Under the pieces are notes generated by a model. That model made no database searches and was not told where the DNA came from. It saw only the letters and a program-made list of their open reading frames with translations. A stretch of 64,000 nucleotides of DNA, from contig NC_088311.1 of the NCBI RefSeq assembly GCF_910592395.1, positions 7,380,501 through 7,444,500 of the forward strand. Direction: 5' to 3'. The DNA comes from Lineus longissimus. Taxonomy: Eukaryota; Nemertea; Pilidiophora; Heteronemertea; Lineidae. A program made the position numbers and the translations under genes. This document shows positions 1 through 11,200 of this stretch, piece by piece. How positions within the stretch are numbered: the stretch's first letter is position 1; each line of letters starts with the position of its first letter.

Positions 1-1902
1 GTTCAAGTAGGTGACCTTGTCATTTGTCGACCCATATGGAGATGATCTGATCTGTGATCTGGTCAAAATTGCCTGGCAGTGTCTGAGAAGTTCCTATCAA
101 AGTCTGCACAACTCGTCTTCAAAAGTCATCTGCATGTTATCCAGAAGTCTGTGAAATCATTCCATAATACTTACCACTCTGTCAAGCACGATCAGTCAGA
201 GGACCCACCCTGTGGTTCCAACTTGGAATAGTTTGCATGGTGTACCAAGCACTCTCTCCCCAACCTTTCAAATAAGTTCATTTTTCAGAGACGGGGCATT
301 ACCTCCATGTACCATCTTTCTTTCATGCACTATAAGTTATCAAGTTCATATGAAAAGGTGCATGGTAGCCTGACTGGCCTCCTCTCCTCACCTTTCCTGT
401 CACAATCCAATACTAGGTTTAAACTGTGATTATTGATCCTCCTAGTAACATATGCCTTCTCATTGGGTTAACTAAACCCATCCCTACCTATCTCGGCCTT
501 TGCATGGAAGAATGAGTTCTGCATGTACCCCTTTTTAATCGGTGTCAAAAACTTTTGGATAAAGTAGTACTGCATGTGAAGGCCTGGATCGAAGACTCGG
601 GCACTTTTCTGGTGTGGACAGACGCCGAAGAGGTGTTCTGTGTCACCTGTTCAGTATGTTTGATTATTGCTTCTTTCTACTTGGTTTATCAATTTTAGTT
701 TATTCCTCATTTTGATTACCTTTTAATTGATTTTTAACGATCTCTTTAATGATACAATTTAACAATTATATGATTGCTACCTCAGCTGGCGAGGTTAAGG
801 GTAAGTTTGGTTTAGGATTCTCCGGCAAAGGTTCGGGGCTTCTACCCACCTCTGTTTGTTTGTTCCAACGCCAATATCCATTTTCCAACCACTGCATATC
901 TAGAAACACTATGGAGTGTTTCGTTGCTAAGTTTTCATACATTTCTGCAGAGTATTTTCAAATTCTATTGTGCGAAACCTTTCCTAAATTTCTGCACAAT
1001 CCAAAAATGTTTCAAGTTTCTTCCTGCTTTACCTGAACCCATATTGAAGCATAAAGGGTTAAAATTCACGCTATTCTAATGTGCTCCTCAATTCGTGAAT
1101 GTTAACCTTTGATTAGTCAAGATACCTGAAACTGGCTTTGTACACTTTGCAAGTCTTATCAGGTTTGTGGAAGAGTGCGTTTTAATCCTGCTATTTGAAC
1201 CTTTTTACTGCTGACAGCCGCTTCCCATCAGCAGAGGCTACATTCAGGTTACATGTTGATCTTAAAAATGTGGTTTTGTCTTGTTATCATAAAACAGTGT
1301 CTACCTCTGTGAAGCTCTTGAGAGCAGGTCCTCGTTTTTTTCAAAAACAGCTATTTGGTTTTTTGGTTCTCATCTGTCAATGTATTACATGTTTAAGAAG
1401 GGACTGCTTTTAGAGAATAGTTCATTTCTGCATTACGTAGCACTTTGAAATTGATGTTAGGTATAGCTGCTCCTTCTGCTATCTTAGTCTCTGTAAAATG
1501 AGTACCTTTTCTGTGTTGGGGAAGATGGTTCTCTGATGGTCAACGGTATTTTAAACTCTTCCTGTTGTCATGAAGTGAATACATCGATGCTCTGTGATGA
1601 TGAATGGTTTCCAGTTGAGACCAAAATCGCATCTGACTGGAGCGATTTCAAACTTTGGCTACTGAAATAGTACTCTTTTGATACACAATAAGAATCAACT
1701 GTAACTACATTACACTTCTCTGTTGTAATCATTGACTAGATTATTCAATGTTCCACAAATTTGCCAGAATTTCCTGTTCTTTATGAACTTAAAACATGCT
1801 AGTATTACAAACAACCATGTTGAAATTTATCGACCTTTTGTACGTTTGCCATATTCAAATGTGATGTCTGGAACCTATAAAGTTTCATTCAATTCGATTC
1901 AG
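1..1902. other. Intron sequence upstream of the first recognised spectraplakin exon
   Basis: AT-rich sequence with stops in all frames and no spectrin-repeat-like coding. It ends in a normal acceptor, CAG at 1900-1902. The simplest reading is the last part of a spectraplakin intron whose upstream exons lie outside the window. No RNA gene or clear repeat was seen. Confidence 0.6.
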
Positions 1903-2229
1903 GTTCTACAAAACGATGTCCAAGCTCATCAATCCAGTGTCACTGTTGTCAGCGAGGCGGCACGAGATGTGATCTCCAGTGAGGGAGGTGCAGAAGCTCA
2001 GGAGACACGCAAGAAGCTCAACCGCATGAACGTTCTCTGGGAGGATATCCTGTCCAAGCTGAGGGACAAGCAGCTACAGTTAGAGGGCGCTCTGAGAGAG
2101 GCCAAGTCGTTCCACGGCGATCTTCAGGATCTTCTCCACCGACTTGGTGAGATCGATGCAGTGCTCGTCACATCTAAACCACTGGGAGGTCTACCAGACA
2201 CTGCTAAGGACCAGCTGGCTAAATTCATG
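1903..2229 (+). CDS. Spectraplakin exon: spectrin repeat segment
   Basis: Begins [10 protein letters not shown] after a CAG acceptor and ends KFM before GTGAGG. It has 109 codons, phase 0 at both ends. Contains the heptad-like [19 protein letters not shown] helix with the conserved Trp of spectrin repeats. Confidence 0.92.
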
Positions 2230-5200
2230 GTGAGGATTTTTTCATGGTGAAGATTTTTCATGAATTAGGGTGGCGTCTTGGTGCCCCCCCCCCCCCCCCT
2301 CTGGATCCGCACCTGCGTTATGTTGGGCCATATTTGACGCTTGCCAAGATGATGTACAGTCATGTTGTTCTTAGTAGCACTGAAGCTGTCTATTCCTTTT
2401 AGTCTGTTGAATTTGACTGCTGGGTGTCAGTTGAAAATAACTGAAGTTTCCTTTGTCTTTGCAGGACATGTATGTGGAGCTTGACTCCCTGGAACCCAAG
2501 GTGCATGAGGTGTTAGCAGCTGGTGATGAGCTGATGGAGAAGACACCAGATACCGCAGTGAGCGCCCTGGCTCTTGGGCTACAGACGCTCAAGACGAGGT
2601 GGGACAACATCAAGTCCAGGGCCAAGGAAAGAAAGGTATTTACTTTAGCTGTTCTTCAAGCATTCAATACCTGTAACTTCTTCTTACGATGACAGTATGA
2701 TATTTGCCTGGAATGTAGTTTGTGAGGCCATCAACTAGATATCAAGTACCCAGAAGAAATAGAAGTTTGTGAGGCCTTCTCATAAAAGGCCTGAAGACCT
2801 GGGCCCAATTGTTCACAACAAAGTTGTCACTAACTCTCTCTTTGGTCGTTTCAGCTCAAACTGGAAGATGCAGAAGCTCTTGCAGCTAAGTTCCACGACG
2901 ATCTCAACTCGTTCATCACGTGGCTGACAGGCATGGAGAGGTTGTTTGCTCAGATGACCCCAGTCAGTCGCATCCTCGACACTGTTACGGAACAGATTGA
3001 AGCTCACAAGGTAGATATGAAGCTTATCAATCATCAGCAATGTATTCCCATTGTAATAGACTTCATTCACCCATTAGATTGCAGAACCTGATGGGGTCAA
3101 AAGATACGATGTCACGTCCTCACATTTTAGGATAGTGACGCCAATGCTTTTGAATCGGATGCCATAAACTCTATATCTTCCTTCCAGTTACTTCAGAAGG
3201 AAATCAGCGCCCACCGCGAGGCAGTGACTGCCCTAGAAAAGACAGGCACCCACCTCAAGTACTTCAGTCAGAAACAAGACGTCATTCTCATCAAGAATCT
3301 GCTCGTTAGCACCCATCATCGCTGGGAGAAGATCGTGTCGAAGTCGGCCGATAGGACAAAGTTGCTTGACCATGGATACAAGGAGGCTAAGAAGGTACAG
3401 TAGAACCTCTCTATTAGGGACATCCTTGGGACTGACAAATACTTAATAGGGAGGTGTCCTGATTACAGAGGTCAAATTGTTGAGAAACTACCAATTTGGG
3501 CTCAAACCCCTTATTGAGACAAGTCCTGCCAACAGAGGACTCTGTTCCACTGTATATCGCTTTGGATTTCCAAAAGGCCTCAATGTCTTCCCTTGTATAT
3601 CAACAAGTGTCTGTAGTCTACTGGTTTTGGTCTTATTGAAATCGGGGAATGAAAGAAATGAATTTTGACATAGTTGCCTTTTTTCTCCAGTTCAACGATG
3701 CCTGGAACGAACTGATGAACTGGCTGGAGGAGGGTGTTCGCCAGCTGGATGAAGGCCAAGCCGCTGGCAATGATCCGGACAAGATCAAACAGCAGATCAT
3801 CAAACACAAGGAATTCCAGCGGGCTCTCGGTGCCAAGCAGCCACTCTATGATAATACACGTCGATTCGGTCGCTACCTCAAGGAGAAATCACCAAAGGAA
3901 GATCATACATTATTGGCTCAGATGCAGGCAGAACTGAAGGCGAAATGGAATTCAGTCTGTAACATGTCAGTCGATAGGCAAAGGAACCTTGAAGAGGCGT
4001 TACTCTTCTCGGGTCAGTTTAACGACGCCCTGGGAGCCTTGCTTGACTGGTTGTACAAGGTTGAACCATCGCTGGCAGAAGACATCCCAGTCAACGGCGA
4101 CCTGGACTCAGTCCAGATGTTCCAAGAAGAACACAACGTAAGTTAAAGACCGTTTTTTCCTTTTCATTTATAAAACCTACATCTGATTTTGCTTAACTCA
4201 GTTGGAAGTAGACTGAACTTGATTTGAACTTTTCTATTTTCTTTTCAGGGTTTCCAGAAGGAGCTGAAGAAGCGGGCAAAGAGTGTAGCCTTCGTGCAAA
4301 AGGCAGCTAACGATTTGATTGACAAGTCTGACGAGGACGCATCTGAGCTCTCATCGCAAGTGTTCGACCTGAGTAACAAGTGGGACAGAGTCACCAAGCT
4401 GAGTCACGGGAAACAGGCCAGGATTGAGGAGGCCCTCGTACAGGTACGCTCAGATTCTGTTTCGTCTGGACTTGGATGATGCAAGGGGTGGCAGGGTCCA
4501 GGTCACCAGGGCCAGGGGATGTATTTATTCATTATGGTAAAGAAAGTGCTTTTGATTTGTGGGAGTCAATGTGCTGTGGCTGTAGAAGGCAGAAGTAGAT
4601 GATCAGTGCATTCATTGCGGTTTGTGATGGGGAGCCGTCCTCAAATGATGACGTCTGCCGTGGATATTGCTGGGGTCTGAGCCTGTTCTGTTTATTAACA
4701 AACTTGTCTTTCTCTAGGCCACACACTTCAACCAGAAGACACACGCGGTAATGGACTCCCTAGCAGAGGCAGAGAGACACCTGAGAACACAGGGCCCACT
4801 TCCCGATGACGAGCCTGCCCTTATCAAACAGATTGACGAACACAAGAACTTCCATGAAGAGTTGGAGAGCCATGAAGGCGACCTCAAGGAGGCGATCAGC
4901 CTTGGGAACGAGATTCTCAAACACTGCCATCCTGACGCCATCCACACAGTCAAACACTTCATTGCCACCATGCAATCACGGTGGGATGAGGTCACGGCAT
5001 GGTCCAAGCAGCGAGACCAACGTCTGAAGGAAGGCCTTGAAAGCATGCGTAACAACGAAGCGATGCTCAATGAACTCATGAGCTGGCTCATCGGTGCCGA
5101 GGCAACATTGACTGCACTGGACAGTGAAACACTACCAAATGAGATACCACCAATTGAAATGATGCTCAAAGACCATCAGGTAAGGGTAGACACTCCAGTT

Positions 5201-8200
5201 TAGCGTTTAGCCGAATTACTAACTTACACCTTTAAGCCCTGACTGGAGCACTAATTACTGTCTCCCTTCCTGCAGTCATTGGCAGTTGCCTCCACCTTTA
5301 CTGCGAAAAAGCTGCAATTGCCTGTCCCCTACCTTAATTGGACTTGGTCCACACCAATTTCAAAGTTCTGTATTTCCTTTTAAGTCAATTTTGTTCTATT
5401 TCAGGAATTTGAAGGAGAGATGACCAAGCGACAACCTGACTATGACAAAATCATCAAAAGTAACAAGAAACACCACACAGAGCCACCAGGCCATGACAAG
5501 GCCCCCGCAGCCTCGAGGTACCTACCAAGGAACAGGCTTGGGTCAGCGTAAGTGTTCTTTTCCTTTGTAATTTGAATGCCAGCCTTCTCAGTACTCGATG
5601 GTTTCCCAAAAGTAATGCTCTGACTTCAAGACACAAATGATACACTAGAAAGTGCTCATCGAGAGCATTCCAACAGGCAGTAAAAGCTCAAAAGGTTTTG
5701 AAGAATGATAACGCTTTTGAAGAAGATGACGTTTTCCCCACATGAAAAGTTTCTTTGTCTCTTCAGTAAAAAAGAGAAGAAGTCTCCAGAAATGAAATTC
5801 AAGAACCCGCGCGTTGGTACCTTGTTTAACACGTGGCGGCACGTGTGGCTCATGGCAATGGAACGGCGACAGAAACTGCAGGACGCAATCGACCATCAAA
5901 ACGAGGTAAGGATAATTAGTTTCTATTTCGGGTTAATGTGTGTACAATTTTGAGCTGCACACTTTGAATTTGGGAGATATTCTGTACATAATGTATGCTG
6001 ATTTGAGTCGGTTTGAATTGACAAGACTGGTTGTCATCACTCCGCAATGCACATCATCAGGTCTCATATTTCATGGTGCTGGCTCTTGTATTCACTAATC
6101 AACTTCGTCAGAACATGGTGCTGGTTCTTGCATTCACTAATCCAACTTGGTCAGAACATGGTGCTGGCTCTTGCATTCACTAATCAACTTGATCAAAACA
6201 TGGTGCTGGCTGTTGCATTCCCTGTGAATCATCTTACATGTAGTAGTGATCAAAGCATGGTGGTGGAATAGTGAACCTTACTTCAGATAACCAATTCTCG
6301 CTCGTGGGGACGTTCATCAGGGTTTAGACCAATTTAAAAGCTGATTCCAGACATGACTTTGAACTGAAAAACTCAAGCGGTTACTGAGAGATGTTACAAT
6401 TCCAATTTGACAGCAACAATGGAAAAAGCTATACCTGGGCTCTCTGTAGAACTTTGAATATTGAAATTCAGGAGAAAAAAAGCATTTTAGATGCATATTT
6501 TGTAAGTAAGGGCAGTAACTGTTTTGTCTTTTGCTCATCTCTGGTATCTACAGGTCCTAGTGTCAAGAATCAGTTTTCCGATATGAATTATAATAGCATA
6601 AAAAACCACCCCATAATTGTCTTGTGGCTACTTCACCAGTAGATTAGAGTTAACTATTCTGATTAAGGTTTAGGGTAGCAGTATAACTTGGTCCAATGAA
6701 ATACATGTAGAAATTGAAAGATTTCTTATATATATTAGAGTAGCCTAACAATTCTACAACGTGTCTTTCTGTGACTTCCTCCCATGGTTGTGGTATGCCT
6801 CTCTATCTCCACACTTGTTCTGTTTATCTTGAAGGATACGTTTGACTTTTTCGATTATCCGTTACGGCATGGATACTGCCCTGTCCATGCCGCCCCCTTC
6901 TATAACCAGGTTTGTAGTGGATTAACTCACTAACATCTAAATGTCTGCATACCAATCCGATAGAAATATCTCAAGTTGTGATTGTGACTTTGGGCAAGGC
7001 TCTCTGTACTCTAATTGATCATCGGAATCACAAAAGAGTTCTCTGTTGCTTTGATTGTGCAGTGTTTCTGAATCTTTTGAAATTTTTTTCAAACTACTTG
7101 AGATATTTCTGGGATATAAGTGTTTTATGTTTTATATCCTTGTGAGTTATCCAGCAATGTGTAGATACACTATGATACATTCATCCTGCTTTGCTTATGT
7201 AAAGTGAAATTTTGTGAAAAAGTATTGTGCATATTTCCTCGAGCGTGTCTTCCAAAGGTATTCACCAGTTGTGGTCCCGACATCATCAGTATACACAACC
7301 ATCATAAACCACACGCTAACAATATACATTTCATCTATCCCTCACATAATCCACATTCAGGATTACTTTTGGAACACGCCGTATAGGCCAGTAATGGTGG
7401 GTATACTAAATGCCACTGTATCGCAACCATGCATGGTCATATTTTTGTTTACTCAGTCATCTAATTATGAATGTTTACAATAATTCTGTGGACTAACATC
7501 ACTGACGAAACTGGCCAAAAAATGGAAGAAGTGTGATTTGTCTTATCATACAGTTAGAGTTGCCATACAAATTCAAAATGACCATACAAGATAAACATTC
7601 CGAATATTTTTGAGTTTAAGTGCAGTTTTGTCAGTTGTCAGTCTATATTGATCAATCTTTTGTCAACACACCTCATTCATTTGTAGTCTTTCTGTTGTAT
7701 CAGTTTCAAGATAGCTTTATATATTACATGTGGGCCCCGCTGTTTGTTTATTTCAGCTTTTACTAAATATTCCCGATCCCGAGGCAGAACGGGTAAGAGG
7801 TCCACAGGGCATGTAATGGTCTCGATAACATTCTTGGTGTGACTGGGTCCTGTGCCTAAACCACTTAACATTAATGGGAGAACATCTCGGCGCTGAACAC
7901 ACCTATATTTAACGCTTGGAAGAGATGTCAAATTTGGTGGAACGGGAAATTCGTCTTCTGATCTATCCCTCAAAAGAGAAACGGTCCCTGCCCGTAACTT
8001 ATATAACATACTCCCCCTATCATCAGATGATCCTTAGGTCAGCCATACTCTCCAATTCAAAGGAACAAAGACTCTCTTGCCCACGAGAATTTAGTAAGCT
8101 TCCTTCTTCTTAAAACTGAGACACTCCCCTCAGTATTCTGTGTTGCTTGTTGTGAGTATACAGTGTCAGCTAGGTGATCCCGAAAAAAACCTGATTGAAA

Positions 8201-11200
8201 TTCCACTCCAAACCATCTTGTACAAAAACTCTTTTTACCAATCACCCAATCAAAATATTAGTCTCTGTACCTTTGACAAAATCTCGAAGCTCCGTGCTTT
8301 GGGAACAAAAGTAAATCTTTATCTTATTTCAAAATAGACAAGCACAGATGATTACATAGTATGTCATTTAGAATTATTTTCTGTCCAATTATCCTTACGT
8401 GTTCATTTCCCTAAATCTAAATTACTTTTCTTTTTACATGATTTTCACATTAACATTCGATTTTCTTTCAATAATATATTTAAACTATTGTTTTCTAGAT
8501 ATATTCTACAAATATTTCAAACTCGTTTTGATGGCAATGTTTGAAAATTGTTCTAATAATTAACCTATGGCAATGTGCAGTATAAAAAAGCTACAAGTTC
8601 GAATTTCATTAAATGTTATCTTAGAATTCACCAACATGATGATATCAGTAGAACCAAGAATTCTTGGTAGAACTCGGGAATATTTGCAGTTGAATTTTGA
8701 GATCCAATGAAATGTTAAACTAAGGTAAAGTGTGACAATTATAGCCCTGTACATTGAAAAGAGCTGGTAGTACACAACTATGCACATTGATGCTATAATT
8801 GTACCAAGCCTGTAGTTGTACCGCCTTACATTAGGTGTCTCGGAGCAGCATAGCAAGTCAGTGCATGACAGCGATCGGATCCTCGAGATACATGTAAGTC
8901 GTCAAAATTTTATTGTGTGATTTCACCTTTTTCAGCTCGAGCGCATGAAGAATTTCGATTTCGATGAGTGGCGCCGCCGCTACATGTCTTGGATGAACCA
9001 CAATAAGTCCCGCGTTATGGATTTCTTCCGCAAGCAAGATCGCGATCACGACGGGAAGATCACGCGAGACGAGTTCATCCAAGGAATACTTAAATCAAGT
9101 AAGTTCTTGTGGTCTTTGTGTTTGTTTTGTTTGATGCTGTCTTGTTCAAGACTGATTGTCCTCATCGAGATGTTATGCCATTGTGAATGACACCGTAGAA
9201 AGCCACAGCCAACTGAATAATGTCGAGGGACGTCCAGTACTGAAGTGGTTTGTGATGTTTGCCTTGAGTGCGCATGATCAGATATTTTCAAATTCATGCA
9301 TAGATGCTCCTTTCCGAACTAACAATGCTTGATTAGACGTCGTGCTTTCTGCTTGATATAATTAACCGTTTCTCTCCGATGTTCCGTTCAGGCGCTCGAC
9401 ACGATGGGATTAGATCGAGAAGTAAGACTTGCTATTAACTGCATCCTCGCTGTTAGGTTACATCTTCTTGTTGTGGGTGTAATACATATAGTATATAGTG
9501 CATCTTCCCTTTCATAATATGTCACCTTTAATATGATTATTTCAAGAATATTTCTAAAATTCATTGTTTCAAAGCATGCTGACAGTTGCCATGGTGAAGG
9601 TTGCCATGGTGCCAATTGTAACTGTGGAGAGGAAGATGTTGACATGGTGATTAATGATTTACATATTGGTTACCATGGTGATATTCATAGTTACCGTGGA
9701 ATAAATAGCACCATGGTAACTATGTTAATCTTGAAGATTATTGACAGATTGATATTCAAAATGAAACAAATTCGACTTTCAAGTCATGAAAACAACTCTT
9801 TTTCTGGCTGTCCTGTCTTCAATGAAAAAAGTTTTCTGAATATTGTTATTGTGTTACTTCAGTGGCAGTGCTGTAGAGTTCTTTTGACTCCAGTCGTTTC
9901 CTCCATGCTTTGAAACAATGGGCTGCATTGGGCTGAGTTCTTTGGATGTTTCTCATAGCCAAAGTGGAACCTTTAAACTTGTTAAAGCCGTGACAAACTG
10001 TGACAAGAGAAGTCTTCTCTGCGAGGAATTCAAACAGCAGGGGTTGGCTCAGAGAAGTAACCAAAGAATTCAAGGCTGCATGTGCATCTGGTGACATATG
10101 GCATCTTAAGCGCCGGTCTTTTAACATCATCCTCATTACCATTCATGAAACCTTTCCTGGGAAATACTGGTAATCTTAACTCTAAAACCTTTATGACCAA
10201 TACAATGAATTCAAATCCTTCACTCGTGATAACTTGTCTGTGGTACTCCCACTAAAAAACGAGGTGTATTCAGCCTCTTTGATACTAACATTTCATCTAA
10301 AAGTGGTATCTGACTGCTTTTCAGTTTCACCTGCATCTGGAAATGTGTCCCTGCCAATAAATCTTTAACCCTTTAAAGCTTGATTTTGGTGCCTGAGGTT
10401 GAAGGAATATGTGTCCATGCAGTCATCTGAGATTCGGTTGCATTTATGATTATGACTTGTATCAACTTTGGCATCGGTAACGTACAACTTGAAAATTTGG
10501 CCTGACAAAGTACGCCATTCTCCATTTAAAGCTTGGAGTGGATCCCTGCTTTATCATTTCCTGGTTAAATGAGTTGGTGGAGTTCCCTCGATTTTTATGA
10601 CCCTTCCCCACCCAAATCATAATTATGTCGTTTCACAGTCATGTACTGCAACCGTAGACTGAAATAACCCATGCCCTTGCTTTGACAATTGAATGATTTT
10701 CAAGAAGGAAAGTTCCCTTGCCATGGCCATACACTGCTTACCATCCATGCATGTTCCGACTGCATAGGACATAACGTATCCTGTCTTGAGATAATAATGA
10801 AGTGGGGAAAAAGTTACGATCACGTTCAACGTTTAATTTTCTCTCAGTGTTGTTGCAGTGCATGTTTTTAAATACGGCCCTTGTGGCTTTCGTTCAAAGC
10901 CGAATGACATCGTACACAGTGCCGAAAAGTCACATGTGAACTCGCTTAAAGATTTCTCAGCACTGCGAGGCCTGTCGTCAGGCCTTGAAAGAAAGCTGCA
11001 AGTCCCATATTGCTTTCAACGAACAAAAATCAAAAGTATAAGAACAACACTGGTGTTGTTGCAAGTGCATGTCTTTCAATTACTTTCAACGTACAGTCAT
11101 TTTCATTTCACTCATTATGTCTGGTCATTTTGTGACTGTATCATGTGCATTTCTGCAGGAATCAGTAGAGGAATGACTACTAGGGAATACATTCATTTCA

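Noticed and set aside
581-649. Possible upstream spectraplakin exon reading AWIEDSGTFLVWTDAEE
   Set aside because: The acceptor region (GCATGTGAAG) has no pyrimidine tract, and the peptide does not fit the expected start of the spectrin repeat completed by exon 1903-2229.
7677-8009. 110-codon open frame on the minus strand inside a spectraplakin intron
   Set aside because: No recognisable family and no splice or start context. It could be a transposon remnant, but nothing in the translation supports that.
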